A DNA stretch of 64,000 nt from Leuctra nigra (lineage: Eukaryota > Arthropoda > Insecta > Plecoptera > Leuctridae): positions 26,834,954 to 26,898,953 of the forward strand of contig OW203764.1 in NCBI GenBank assembly GCA_934045905.1, in the 5' to 3' direction. This document shows, piece after piece, positions 1-11,509 of this stretch; positions within the stretch are counted from its first letter, which is position 1; each line of letters opens with the position of its first letter. Below the pieces are notes generated by a model. That model was not told the DNA's origin, ran no database searches, and saw nothing but the letters and a program-made list of their open reading frames with translations. The position numbers were made by a program, and so were the translations under genes.

Positions 1-85
1 TGGCAACAAAACTAATGAAATTCCTTGTACGACCTTATTGGTTTTAGCAGAGTATTGAAAACCCGCCCCTTGTTTTATGAATAAT

Positions 86-154
86 GTCGAAATAGCGCTA
101 GTCAACTCGGTCGGGCTGCACTCCGGAGGCCCGGGTTCGATCCCCTCGGTCGAC
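86..154 (+). repeat. tRNA-like sequence (probable SINE head)
   Basis: The segment begins GTCGA and ends TCGAC, which can pair like the end of an acceptor stem. It contains the B-box-like motif GGTTCGATCCC preceded by a G/C-rich arm. The A-box region is poor and no clean anticodon arm can be drawn, so a tRNA-derived repeat or pseudo-tRNA is more likely than a functional tRNA. Confidence 0.45.
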
Positions 155-1813
155 ATTTTTCTTGATTGCAGATTTGTCTCGGTTTCTCTCAGTCAAGAGG
201 TAAATGCTTGGTAAGTTCCTTACTTCACACCTTCCATCGCCATCTCCCTATCGTCATCAGAATCATTCATTCGTAGCCATTAGGAGAAGAATATCATTGA
301 CCCAGGGCAATTTGCTTAGTTGCAAAAGACTGGTTATACATCACAAAAATAATGAAAAATTTTATTACAAAGTTTTGTTTGAAAATTGAGAAATATAACC
401 TGTTGCTTGAACTGTCTGTTCAGTTTCAGATTATGTAAACTACCTTCAACAAACTCTGATTAGGGTAGGGCATACAGACAGGTCTATGGAATGACGATTC
501 ATTTCTTTTATTCCTTACATTTTGTTATCTCCTCTCCTCTTAGAACTATTCACATTAGTCAGATTTTTAAAATAATAATTTGGTCTGCCCAAAAGAACAC
601 AAAAGAACACAAAGGCATTTTCTTCCGATTTTAGCAATAATTTTCAACTTTTTTAGAATCAAGATGTGATCATTCAAAAATTACAAAAAATATCAGAGGT
701 GAGGGGCAAAGTATTCACTTTCCAATGAGATGGGCAAACAAAACAATGCATTTAGTTTTTCGAGTACATATCGGTCTTTGGGGAAATCCCCCCCCCCCCC
801 CACCACCTCTGGACGCCCATGTGGATTGTTAAATTGCATTACAGTGCGTTTTGTTCTGTTTGCCAATTATTTGTATCGTTCCCAAGTAGAACGATGTGGA
901 GTTCATACCGATTTAAAGTTCAAACTGTCTTCCTGAAGATATTAATAGTCGCAGTTCCTGCATCGCCGTTCCGCTTCTATGCAGTCATGGTAGTTGGAGG
1001 GATTTTACTTCAAATTCTTAGTAAATACCTTAAAATAAGTATTAATAGATGAATATATTAATAGAAATACACTGGAGTCATAAGGATTTCCGCAGAGAAA
1101 TTAAATAACAAAATTATGTTAAAGAGTGGCCAATATACAAGGAAACGCATTTTATTTCTAAATTATGGCCGATTCTTTCCCAATTTAAAAGTTTTCTTGA
1201 CAATGTTTTGTTATGAACAAGTGAGCAACTAAACAATTATGTTCAGTTTGTATATATTTATTTGATAATGCCCGAAGTGAACAACATCACATCATGTTCA
1301 ACAACAATACAACGCATTTCATTGATGATAATAAACATCTATACTTTTACAAAAGAACGAAAATAGAACTGGAGGTCTAAAATCCAATCTTAATGTTAAG
1401 TGTACTGTATCCAAGTACGATGGGAGAAAGTATTCAACAATTTCGATCAAATTTTGATGAACATCATTTTGATTGATCAGTGACTGACAAGTGACAAGAA
1501 AATCGATACATATCCTACATCGTTAAACTTGACTGCAGACTGCAGACATTCGGCTTGTTAATTACATAACTTCAATTGCTTCTTTTATGGAAATTATTTT
1601 GTTGTCTTCCTTGAGAGCAAAGTGTTGTGTTTTTTATTAATGTATTCCTGTACGAAACTCTTCTCTCAAGTCACGTAGGTACTTGACTTCTCTACTTACT
1701 TAAAACGTACATTATAGCCTTTTAGCTAATTGCTTTTAAAGTCGAAGATGTTCTTCACCATTTCATTTCGTATCTTCTTTCACTGTAAAAACAAGTAGCC
1801 AGAACAGGGTGAA

Positions 1814-1963
1814 TAAAAAACAACTCCAGTGTATTTTAGGTCGCTTTTCTCCTGACACAACCCATAAAATGTGAGCCAAAACGGCTTCATTAGCCCATTT
1901 GGCTCACATTTTAGGGGCTGTTTCAAGAAAAACATCACCTAAAATACACTGGAGCTGTTTTTG
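1814..1963. mobile_element. Small foldback MITE
   Basis: Outer inverted arms read CTCCAGTGTATTTTAGGT on the left and ACCTAAAATACACTGGAG on the right. An inner pair, TGTGAGCCAAA and TTGGCTCACA, also folds back. No coding capacity is visible. I did not find a clear target-site duplication, so the superfamily is open. Confidence 0.65.
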
Positions 1964-3064
1964 ATACATGTCGTCTTTGCTACTTGTTTTTCTGTTATCA
2001 AACTTGTCAAGTCAAGTGAGCTGTCACTGTCATAAAGAAGAGCGTTTGTGTTCATTGTGATCATGAATTAATTACACATACATTGGGGGTGATAACAGTA
2101 GAGAAAGCAGGTCGAACAAAGAAAAATTGACACTTGATTGTACTTACCACACGTATCTGTTTTTTTTCGCCGTAATCGTAGACTCATTGTTCAAACATAA
2201 GATTATTTATCTCATAACGTCACTGCCACTGTAATTTCCCTGGTGCATAGCATTGAAGAAGCTTGGAAATGCATTTTAGTATTTTCTATATAGTAGGTAA
2301 ACTTGTAAGAAATGTAGTTGTTTTCCTCAAGATTTTCGTACTATTTTTAATTTGGCGCCATAGATTCATGATTCATGTAAAACTAAGCGACATAGGTTAT
2401 ATATTTTCGAAGATAAAGATTTTTCAGATCAACAAAATAATGAATTAATGTGATTCTTTAGTCTTAATAAAAATAGACTCGGATCATTGGAAAACCAACC
2501 AAGTTCAAACACAGTCACGTATATCTGAAGAAAAGATCAATACTAGAGACGAACTTGTACAAATTGACACTCGTAAACAAAATTAGGTTAACTCTCGAAG
2601 TAAAATGTAGACGCTCGGTAGTGAACGAACACGCTAGAAACTCTAGCTCAATACTGAGCTTGCTGGTGATGCGACGCCCTTCTAACGTGTCTTCCAGTCG
2701 GCGTCGGCGGAATAGGGATGCGGCGTCGATTCGTCGGGGTAGGGGGGGGGGGGGCAGCGTCGTCCATGTGAGGTAATTATTCACTCCATGCAGGCGCGAA
2801 CGCCTAACCGCATCGCGATGGTGGGTGGGTGCCATGTTAGATAGGATCGGAGAGTTCAAGAGAAGACAAGTAGAAAATTATATAACATAGTGATAGCGCC
2901 ACTTTCGTATTTTTTTTACATTTGAGATCTTGTTTTTTGAGTTTTGTGGCTCCTATGAAGTTAGACCATTACTATGATCAATTTGAAGCCGACATAAAAA
3001 TCTCATCAAAGGCTCATGAATTTAACACAGCCTAGTGCTTAGATGGTTGATATTACTGTTAGCG

Positions 3065-3066
<2 letters not shown>

Positions 3067-3124
<58 letters not shown>
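3067..3124. repeat. (AT)n microsatellite
   Basis: An uninterrupted run of about 29 AT units lies just left of the large foldback element. It is likely polymorphic in length. Confidence 0.95.
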
Positions 3125-3126
<2 letters not shown>

Positions 3127-3399
3127 CATCGGCCTCATGTTCAAATATATTTCTAGATTTATGTGCGCAGGTACAGCACAGAATCTACTACATTCATACG
3201 ATTAGTTGACACGGTCTTGTGGTGTTCAGGATTTTGGCTGGCTCTATTGGCACGGCAGCCGTGCCCGCAAGGGGTTCATATTCTATTTACACCAGAGTAG
3301 CCGTGTGCGCATGAAGGCGTATTCTATTGGCACCAGAGTACACCAGAGCACGGTCGCCGTGTGCGCAAGAAGGCGTATGCTATTGACACCAGAATCCAC

Positions 3400-4390
3400 C
3401 AGAGTTCACTCCAAGATGGCCGTCCTCTGAACAGCTGTTTTCCGGAGCCTATTTAGACTTTTTAAACTAATGCAGAAGGATCGTGACGTTTTGAAAAGTG
3501 TAGGAACTGAACAATAATCAATACAATTAGGCCAGGGTCATACGTCACGACCTCAAACTTCGATCTAAACGCATCTGTGCAGCTAAATGACTTCACTTAC
3601 GCGCACGGTTTTACTTCTGGTGTAAATAGAATAGGAATTCATAGGAACACGGCAGCCGTTTGCGCAAGGGGTTCAAATTCTATTGCCACCAGAGTACACC
3701 AGAGTTCACTCCAAGATGGCCGTCCTCTGAACAGCTGTTTTCCGGAGCCTATTTAGACTTTTTATACTAATGCAGAAGGATCGTGACGTTTTGAAAAGTA
3801 TTGGAACTGATCTATAATAATTACAATTAGGTCAGGGTCATACGTCACGACCTCAAACTTCGATCTAAACGCATCTGTGCAGCTAAATGACTTCACTTAC
3901 GCGCACGGTTTTACTTCTGGTGTAAATAGAATAGGAATTCATAGGAACACGGCAGCCGTTTGCGCAAGGGGTTCAAATTCTATTGCCACCAGAGTACACC
4001 AGAGTTCACTCCAAGATGGCCGTCCTCTGAACAGCTGTTTTCCGGAGCCTATTTAGACTTTTTATACTAATGCAGAAGGATCGTGACGTTTTGAAAAGTA
4101 TTGGAACTGATCAATAATAATTACAATTAGGTCAGGGTCATACGTCACGACCTCAAACTTCGATCTAAACGCATCTGTGCAGCTAAATGACTTCACTTAC
4201 GCGCACGGTTTTACTTCTGGTGTAAATAGAATAGGAATTCATAGGAACACGGCAGCCGTTTGCGCAAGGGGTTCAAATTCTATTGCCACCAGAGTACACC
4301 AGAGTTCACTCCAAGATGGCCGTCCTCTGAACAGCTGTTTTCCAGAGCCTATTTAGACTTTTTATACTAATGCAGAAGGATCGTGACGGA
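3400..4390 (+). repeat. Four tandem copies of a 300-bp unit (left arm)
   Basis: The period is exactly 300 bp over four copies; the middle copies are nearly identical. Each unit includes CCAAGATGGCCGTCCTC followed by ACAGCTGTTTTCC. The short open frames here arise from the repeat itself and are not genes. Confidence 0.9.
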
Positions 4391-4559
4391 ACAATATGTT
4401 CTGACATTTTACTATACTGAGAATCGTGGAGTTATAAAGAGGACTGGGAACATTTATTATCTAATAAAATTTCAGCTATGGGTATGATAGCTCCAGTAAA
4501 ATATCTTTGACGTCCAGATGCACTGATACGTGTCAGCAGCTAGAACACACTGGCAGCTA

Positions 4560-4822
4560 GAAGTACAACTTCACATTGCGCGCGCATGAGTTAACTGGGC
4601 AGACGAAGGAAAAAAACTCTCTATGGCTAGACAAATTCCAACGTGCGAAAATTAAAGCTGGGCAACCTAAAAAAAATAGCTCTATGGTTAGGCAGAATAC
4701 AAACTTGTGAAAATGTCAAAATAAAAAATTTCGTCCCCGACCAGATTCGAACCGGTGTACCCTTGCACCGCAGGCAAACGCCTTACCGCCTGAGCTACAA
4801 AGCTGCTCACGCCGAGGTGCGT
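4560..4822 (-). repeat. tRNA-headed interspersed repeat, minus strand
   Basis: Read on the minus strand, 4732-4810 resembles a tRNA: TAGCTCAGGCGGTAAGG as A-box arm and GGTTCGAATCTGG as B-box arm. It is followed by a body that also occurs on the plus strand at 43,385-43,630, including the shared end motif GCGCGCAATGTG. Two copies with the same head and body point to a SINE-like family. Confidence 0.7.
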
Positions 4823-5164
4823 TAAAAACTGCTACATAAAATTACACACAGGCAGGCATTGCTTACGCGCATCCTACTGCGCAATGTGCCGGTTGTCCCT
4901 TTAGCTGCCAATCATTACACGTATGAACATGATTCCACTTTGAACATGATTCCACTTCCCCCTATAGCATAGGAGGAAGTGGATATTCTACGTCACGACC
5001 TGAGTGCGGATATGACCGGTCCAAGTAGCCCCAATAGCCGGCTATTGATGCAAATAAAAAGACCATGTGTTTTATGTCTACTTAAGTTGCAATATGGTTT
5101 CACTAGTATTTGTAATACGTGGCTGACCTAATTGCAATCAATTATTGATCAGTTCCTATTCTTT

Positions 5165-5900
5165 TTAAACAGTCACGACTCTTCTACATTAATTTAAGTC
5201 TAAATAGGCTCCGGAAAACAGCTGTTAAGAGGACGGCCATCTTGGAGTGAACTCTGGTGTACTCTGGTGGCAATAGAATTTGAACCCCTTGCGCAAACGG
5301 CTGCCGTGTTCTATGAATTCCTATTCTATTTACACCAGAAGTAAAACAGTGCGCGTAAGTGAAGTCATTTAGCTGCACAGATGCGTTTAGAACGAAGTTT
5401 GGGGTCGTGACGTATGACCCTGGCCTAATTGTATTGATTATTGATCAGTTCCTACACTTTTCAAAACGTCACGATCCTTCTGCATTAGTATAAAAAGTCT
5501 AAATAGGCTCCGGAAAACAGCTGTTCAGAGGACGGCCATCTTGGAGTGAACTCTGGTGTACTCTGGTGGCAATAGAATTTGAACTCCTTGCGCAAACGGC
5601 TGCCGTGTTCCTATGAATTCCTATTCTATTTACACCAGAAGTAAAACCGTGCGCGTAAGTGAAGTCATTTAGCTGCACAGATGCGTTTAGAACGAAGTTT
5701 GGGGTCGTGACGTATGACCCTGGCCTAATTGTATTGATTATTGATCAGTTCCTACACTTTTCAAAACGTCACGATCCTTCTGCATTAGTATAAAAAGTCT
5801 AAATAGGCTCCGGAAAACAGCTGTTCAGAGGACGGCCATCTTGGACTGAACTCTGGTGTACTCTGGTGGCAATAGAATTTGAACCCCTTGCGCAAACAGC
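5165..5900 (-). repeat. Three inverted copies of the 300-bp unit (right arm)
   Basis: These are the reverse complement of the left-arm units, with spacing 299 and 300 bp. Copy-to-copy identity is high, including shared substitutions relative to the left arm, which suggests that arms homogenise internally. Confidence 0.88.
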
Positions 5901-6060
5901 CGCCGTGACTGGACCTTGAACGCTAGAAGGCAATGTTTTACGAAGTGAAAACTAGTATTATAATTGTATGACGCATTTAATCTTATATTAAACATAAAAA
6001 TACATGTCAAATGACCAGTAGATTGTAAATAAAGTTAATTACAGACGTAAAAAAGATATT

Positions 6061-6143
6061 CCCTGACGGGGAATCGAACCCCGATCGTCTGCGATCGGGG
6101 TTCGATCCTAAGCCAATGGGCTAACCAACCGGCTATTGTTGCC
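6061..6143 (-). repeat. tRNA-like segment with internal palindrome
   Basis: On the minus strand it reads with an A-box-like TAGCCGGTTGGTTAGC and a B-box GGTTCGATTCC. Between them lies the palindromic pair AACCCCGATCG and CGATCGGGGTT, so the B-box region looks duplicated in inverted form. It is a rearranged tRNA-derived sequence rather than a usable tRNA. Confidence 0.5.
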
Positions 6144-6436
6144 ACAGAGGAATTGTTGCGTTAGATGTCTACTTAAGTTGCTATATGGTGTCACTCTAGA
6201 ATTTGAACTTGGTATCTAATGTGTTCGCAGCTCACTTGCACGGTCTACTACCGTGTCGTGTTCATAATACAAAGCCGTTTCCACACACGGTTTTACTCTG
6301 GTGTAAATAGCATACGCCTTCTTGCGCGCACGGCGAACTCTGGTGTAAATAGCATACGCCTTCTTGGCTACACGGCGAACTTCTGGTGTAAATAGAATTT
6401 GAACCCCTTGCGGGCACGGCCACCGTGTGAATAGAC

Positions 6437-7445
6437 ACGCCGCAGGATTTTTGGGTTTAATTTTTGGATGTATTTTTTGATTTTGTGTTGCTGTTTTTCA
6501 TAACTGCTTTTCTGCTACTGGCGACGGATGACTATGAGTGATGATGATAGGCAAAGGGAAGGATTCCGGGTCCTCCTCCTGGGGAAGGACCCGGGAAGAA
6601 GGCGGTTGACTATTATAGCTTCTAAAAGTTTTAAAGATTTTCCCTACATTTCTTAACACTCTCCAAAGTTAAAATGGCAGCGCACTCCACAATATTGAGC
6701 CCAGAGAGCGCACTCAATATCCAATTAATTATTGGCCATATTGATTATTGCCCCTGGGAGTTATGTCCGATGCAATACACTCACGTGCATTGGGCTGCCT
6801 ATAGCTACAGGTGCTCTGAGCGATCGGTTCAATCAAGTAGTACATTGTAATGAAGATATTAGACGTTCTTATCTACAATATCGAGACAGGCAAGGTTTAC
6901 GACTTGAAATCACGCATTGCACGGAGAATAAAACTATCGTAATATTGGCATGAAATGGACGAAACTTCTACAATTATAATTTAAGTACTAGTATCATAGA
7001 AGTAAGAAGGGTTTGGTTGTATCTTGGTGAAAAGGAACAAGGATAGGATTTCATGTTTTACTATTACTTGGGGAAGTGATGACATAATTATGTTTCATGA
7101 AGTAATTTTCATTTTAATTGCTAAAAGCATAGTTTTACAAAAATCTTGAAATTATTAAGTTAAAAATACAAACCAAATGGATAAAAATAATAAGATACAA
7201 AACTCATACAAAGATAATACCTCATTGGAAAGCCAAAATACTTAAGTTTGTGCCCTTCTGTCGGAACTGCAGATGTGCCTGAAACAATAGAAAGAATAAT
7301 GAAACATTCTCTCTCCTCACTCTTCACTCTTAGTTTATCAGTATCACCACCAATGAATCCCCACCATTTTGGGGTTATGACACTCTGGTTTAAGAAAGAT
7401 TTTATGTTGATGAATGATGAGACAAATTTCTCTTTGAAATCCATT
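6437..7445. other. Intergenic sequence with one possible exon-like ORF
   Basis: No family member is recognised. A minus-strand frame runs from an ATG at 7444 down to 7160 and is listed separately. A plus-strand open frame at 6732-6953 has no recognisable domain. Confidence 0.4.
7160..7444 (-). CDS. Unrecognised 94-residue ORF, possible exon
   Basis: The frame begins with a true ATG and contains a plausible splice donor (ATGAG|GTATTA) near 7222, so about 75 residues could be an exon. The translation is mixed and tryptophan-containing (around PKWWGFIGG) and ends in a hydrophobic run beyond the donor. It starts right beside a small TIR element at 7446. I recognise no domain, and no continuing exon could be identified, so this may be a chance frame or a TE-derived fragment. 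Confidence 0.2.
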   Translation of the reverse strand: MDFKEKFVSSFINIKSFLNQSVITPKWWGFIGGDTDKLRVKSEERECFIILSIVSGTSAVPTEGHKLKYFGFPMRYYLCMSFVSYYFYPFGLYF

Positions 7446-7687
7446 AAGGGCGGTCATCAATTTTTACCCGCCTTTTTTTATCGCTCGTCTGTCGCTTGCA
7501 CGGAGCCACATAGTAGGAGCAAAGTTTTGACAGTAGGCGATGAAAATCTAGATAAAGGTTCAATACATGTTACTGCTGACTTGCTTTTTAGATATTTATA
7601 GGTAGCCGTTTGTCAAATAGTATAGTCATTTATATTTTGTATTTCCAAACTGCTCTATGGCAGGAAAAAATTAATGACCGCCCTTTA
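7446..7687. mobile_element. Small TIR element (MITE)
   Basis: The inverted ends read AGGGCGGTCATCAATTTTT on the left and AAAAATTAATGACCGCCCT on the right. The flanks are TTA on both sides, which fits a 3-bp duplication as in PIF/Harbinger, although TTAA on both sides is an alternative reading. It lies 3' of HPF1. Confidence 0.6.
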
Positions 7688-7869
7688 AATTTAATAAATT
7701 TAGTTAGGATGTTAAATTTTTCAAAAAATGATCACAGTAAATTTGTAAAAATGTAGGATATCAAATATTAAAAAGAATGAAGAGCAATGAATTTACTACA
7801 GTTTGTCACTTTAAAAAGATGGTCACAATCCCAAAAATGGCGGTTTAGAAGATTATCCTTCCCCACCAA

Positions 7870-10167
7870 CTAACAGTAAGAAGTTTCTGTTACATCGATA
7901 ATCTTGGCAAACTCCGGTCTCTGCAACAAGGTGTAGGCCGTGGTCAGCAGCTGCAATGCCGACCGATGGAGCGCAGCGCCACCGAAAGAGAACAAGTCGA
8001 TGCCAAGTTCCAGGCTGGTTCCAAAGTCGCACTCATCGTTAGCGATGTTGGCTGCAGTGATCACCGGTTGCAAGCTCTCCAAGTAGCCGTCTCTCTCAGT
8101 ATCCGTGTCCGCTTCGACAATCATCTTCAATATCCTCTTCAACCGGGCTGTGCGAGTAGAAAGGTGGAATGAAAAGCATGGAATCAATTTCTGCAATGTG
8201 TGTGACTAATGGACCACTAGTCATTACTCATTATCTTGCTATGTGACGTCACGAATAAAACAGATGACAGAAGGTTGTGGGCCGTGAGTGTCAAGAAGGC
8301 TGTGACAGCACAGTAATCAATAGTAATCAAATAGCAAATGGATCCATTTTGAAATTCAACTGTCTTTCCTCCACACGTTTGATTGGCTCCCTCTCCCACT
8401 ATATGGACAGTGCTGCTCTAGTGTGAGTAAAGAGAACTATTACGCTACATGACTCCTCCCATCACCATTGGTCCATTAAGAAGAAGAATTATAATTACAA
8501 TCGCTCTCGATGAGTTCCCTGTATCCTAGATCTGTTTTCGGTTGAACAGGAACAACTATTCCAGCCATGTGAAATGTTTTCGAGACGACTTTGCCCTTAC
8601 GATTCTTCATCTTTGGAGTCAAGGCATCGAGACAGAAATTATTTTCTTTGGCCCAAGAATGAAGAAGTTTCTGAATTGGGGCAATTTTCAGCTTCTGGAA
8701 TGGATTGGTAGCCTTCTTTGATGCCTCAAAGTAGGTGCTGTAATAAAAAGAATATTAAATTAAAATAGAGTAGGCATGAAAAAACAAAATTACTAGTTAT
8801 ATCAGAAAATATGAAAATTTTACTTCACAGCACCAAAGATGTTTTCTCCTAATGGTGTAATGACACCATCTTTATTAGCACAATTACTTCCTAAAAAACT
8901 TGGAGCTTCCTTCGGATCATCTCGAAAATATCCAATATGGTATTGAGTTCTGTCCTCTCCTTTTAGTACGGTCTGCAAAGAAATTAGTAGTAGATTTTAT
9001 TTGATAGAAATTTGGTAGATGCATAACTTATTACATGAATTATTTCAAGAGTGCATACTTGGAATTCGGGTGGGTCATAATAATATCGCCAATGTGTTAA
9101 ATACATTGAGGTATTCTTTAGTTTATGATTATTGAATTTTCCTGCGACAACATCGTACGGTCCAACTAGCTGAAGTCCACACGTCTTCAAGGCATCTGCA
9201 AGAACACAGTTCGCTGTAAGAATATTCTAGGTACCTACTACTTGCAGGAGAAAGAAAGCGATTCGACTAACCTGCCGGATTATTCTTGTCAAGCGACCTA
9301 CAAAATGACCAAAAACTGTAAAAATCATCAGGCATATCAAACAGAAACTTGTGTTTGATTGCATTGTTAATAATCTCTCTTGGGGTTGAATCAGTAATAT
9401 TAACACATTGACCGCCATTAGCATTCTCCTCCGTGGAATTACTTTCACGCTTGGAGAGGACATTTGTTTTCAAGCCCTCTGCTATTTTCTCCTCCTCAGA
9501 CTTATTCAGTTTTTTATTCTTATTTTTGTCTTGCTCCATGTCAGTTGAATCAGAATTACGATCCGAGCTATGATGGCCGCTGTCAAGGATTCCTCGTACT
9601 TCAGCTACCTCTCTGATGTTATCAACACTGTCAGATTCAGAATCTGAGCTTTCTGATATTATGTGCTCTTTCCGAGATGCAGTAGAAGACTCTTTCTCAG
9701 TACCAGTAACCTTCAACCAGTTAGCTGTTAATTTTGTTTGTCCAACAGCTGCAACTCCCGTGTCGGAGAGCTTCTTTTTCTTACTGTCAGCTTTCAATGT
9801 TACCTAAAATAGGTATACGAGACATATACAAAGAATTGTCATAACACAGAGTATCACTATTGAAGGGTGATATTTAGTAATTATTATTGTACTAGGTACT
9901 CTGATTGCTAAACAAATAAATAAATGTCAAAACTCAAGCTGGGCCTACTGCCAGTGCCACTTGCAAGTACGTACATAACCTAAAATAATACATTTCTGTT
10001 AGTATTTAATCATCCTATTTACTTACGTCTGATTCTCTCTTTTGAGTGGACGGATGCTTATATTTCTTTAGATGCACAGGATTTATCTGATAGCAATCTT
10101 TGCCATATTTACACGGGCTCCTTGGGTCCTCTTCATACGAAAGTACTTTTTCCATTTCATCTGCCAT
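7870..10167 (-). CDS. HPF1: Histone PARylation factor 1 (HPF1), PBZ-containing
   Basis: Six coding exons join in phase: 10167-10027, 9803-9272, 9195-9059, 8972-8824, 8737-8499 and 8147-7870, giving 491 residues. HPF1 binds PARP1/2, completes their active site and directs ADP-ribosylation to serine after DNA damage. Residues 19-38 form a PBZ finger (C19, C25, H32, H38; C-x5-C-x6-H-x5-H). A Ser/Asp/Lys-rich linker follows, then the HPF1 body with [14 protein letters not shown] and LQLVGPYDV. The C-terminal NDE at 436-438 matches the Asp-Glu pair known to complete the PARP active site. The start is the first ATG in the frame; the frame stays open further upstream without ATG, so a short upstream exon cannot be excluded. 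The protein is longer than human HPF1 (346), mainly because of the linker. eIF3k lies about 295 bp upstream on the same strand. Confidence 0.92.
8207..8478. mobile_element. MITE in HPF1 intron 5
   Basis: The ends carry TAATGGACCA and TGGTCCATTA. The element fills most of intron 5 and its left-strand end lies about 20 bp from the splice donor of exon 5. No coding capacity is visible. Confidence 0.6.
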
Positions 10168-10409
10168 TTGCTTTGGCGCGCGCAACGCTGACCTTGAATT
10201 CACTTTTTGAACTTCCCTTCTGTAATATTCGGCACCAGTTTCAAATTCAAATTTCGAATCGAAATACAGAGGCTAGCTAGTCCAATCATATTTTTATTAC
10301 CGACTTGACATATTTAAATTTATTCACATCTGAAAATTACTTTGCTTCAAGGAGAGGAGAGGATTGGCAATGCTATATAGAATAAAAATAATATCATTTA
10401 AAAAAAATG

Positions 10410-10415
10410 TTTATT
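10410..10415 (-). terminator. Polyadenylation signal of eIF3k
   Basis: AATAAA on the minus strand, about 48 bp past the eIF3k stop codon, is at a suitable distance to end that transcript before HPF1 begins. Confidence 0.6.
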
Positions 10416-10462
10416 GAATTTCAAAAGATGACAAAAGCAAATTCACCGTAGTTATAGATAAT

Positions 10463-11509
10463 CTATCTGTATGCTGCCATTATTGGTGCAGCACTATCAA
10501 AATCAATCTTTTCAGTAATATTCTTGGTTTTAATATTTTCATCTTGATTTGCAATGAAAATCATACCATTTTCTTCTTTCCATCCATATTTATGAACCCA
10601 ATGAAGGAGAGTAGAATTCTCTACATCACCTAATAGTTTGGCAAGCTCAGCTTTATCGATGGTCTGGAATGTAATACCAGCAACGTGGCACACAAACTTG
10701 CGGATGGAATCATGAAATCCCGTAATACGAGAGCAAAGTTCGGGCATCGAGTGGACACGTGTCCAAAACTGTTGGAAGTCGCACCGTTCCAAAATATCTG
10801 CCAAGTACATGATCTGATCGATGGGAGTTTCAGAAATCTGTAACACAAAATAGAGACATTTAAAGTCAATGAATATCTGCTGTTGAGATCTGGATCAAGT
10901 TGCAATGGGAGGATTAAGAATAACTTACATTTTTGTCATTCAACAAACACTTGCACAACACGAAATCTGTGTGCGGGAAATTGGTGAGTGCCTTCAGAAG
11001 AATCTGCCCGGTGATCTCCACGTTGTACTTATGAGGATTAAACTGGTAGAGCTTCAATACAGCTAAGTTGGCTTCCAAATCATAAGCATTCTCCCTGGAC
11101 TGAATCTCAACGTAGCGCTCTAATGTTGGCAAGTTTTCGGGATTGTACCTGAGAAAAATTAAATTAAATCTTGAATACTAGCCCTAGGAGTGTCACACAT
11201 ATTTTATCCGCACAGCAAGTTTTAACTGTGTTTAAAAGGAACTAATTAAAGAGAATTAGTAATATTTTCTGTGATCCAGGCCTTGTGTACAGGATGACAA
11301 CTTGTGTGGAAGCCTTGGTGGCAGACAGGGCTCACATCTGGTACGTAACAAACACTGATAATGGTCAACTTTCATTGAGGTTTACTTATTTATTTGTCAC
11401 GGTTTTCTTAATCTATCTGAAAAACAATACGAACATTATTTTCAGACAATAATTACCTCTCAATCCCTTTCAGCATATTAGCAACAGTCTGCCGCATGCC
11501 TTCCGCCAT
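10463..11509 (-). CDS. eIF3k: Eukaryotic translation initiation factor 3 subunit K
   Basis: Three exons join in phase: 11509-11457, 11148-10929 and 10837-10463, giving 215 residues against 218 in human eIF3k. eIF3k is a small non-core subunit of the eIF3 complex, which loads mRNA and initiator tRNA on the 40S subunit. The sequence begins [13 protein letters not shown], continues with [15 protein letters not shown], and shows the alpha-helical N-terminal part followed by a winged-helix-like C-terminus ending in [16 protein letters not shown], all typical of the family. The start ATG gives the expected family length. The gene is divergent from REP, with about 210 bp between start codons, suggesting a shared promoter region. 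Its 3' end is close to HPF1. Confidence 0.95.

Larger units (their letters stand above)
1..3060. other. Intergenic sequence, no gene recognised
   Basis: This AT-rich stretch holds no reading frame that I can tie to a protein family. It contains a tRNA-like sequence near its left end, a small foldback element at 1814-1963, and short C and G homopolymer runs near 790 and 2745. The longest open frame (minus strand, about 2515-2859) has no ATG at its upstream end and gives a low-complexity, arginine-rich translation, so I do not call it. Confidence 0.6.
3242..6436. mobile_element. Large foldback element with 300-bp tandem units in both arms
   Basis: The two ends are inverted copies of each other: the left edge has CACGGCAGCCGTGCCCGCAA and the right edge has its diverged reverse complement. 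Inside, the left arm carries four direct copies of a 300-bp unit, with the marker CCAAGATGGC recurring near 3410, 3710, 4010 and 4310. The right arm carries three copies in the opposite orientation, with GCCATCTTGG at 5236 and GCCATCTTGGA/C near 5535 and 5835. The centre holds a tRNA-headed repeat in minus orientation, and another tRNA-like segment lies in the right arm. No transposase frame is visible. The structure resembles foldback (FB/Galileo-like) elements, but no family assignment is made. Confidence 0.75.

Noticed and set aside
2515..2859. 114-codon minus-strand open frame
   Set aside because: No ATG at its upstream end, low-complexity Arg/Pro/Leu composition and overlap with a G-run; no family resemblance.
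3206..3430. Short frames inside the 300-bp repeats, also 5184-5378 and 5825-6010
   Set aside because: They are read-through of the tandem repeat sequence and recur with the repeat, not with a protein.
3400..5900. CRISPR array
   Set aside because: The repeats are 300 bp, lack spacers and occur in inverted arms in a eukaryotic genome.
6732..6953. 73-codon plus-strand frame
   Set aside because: No ATG-led start in good context, no splice partners and no recognisable domain.
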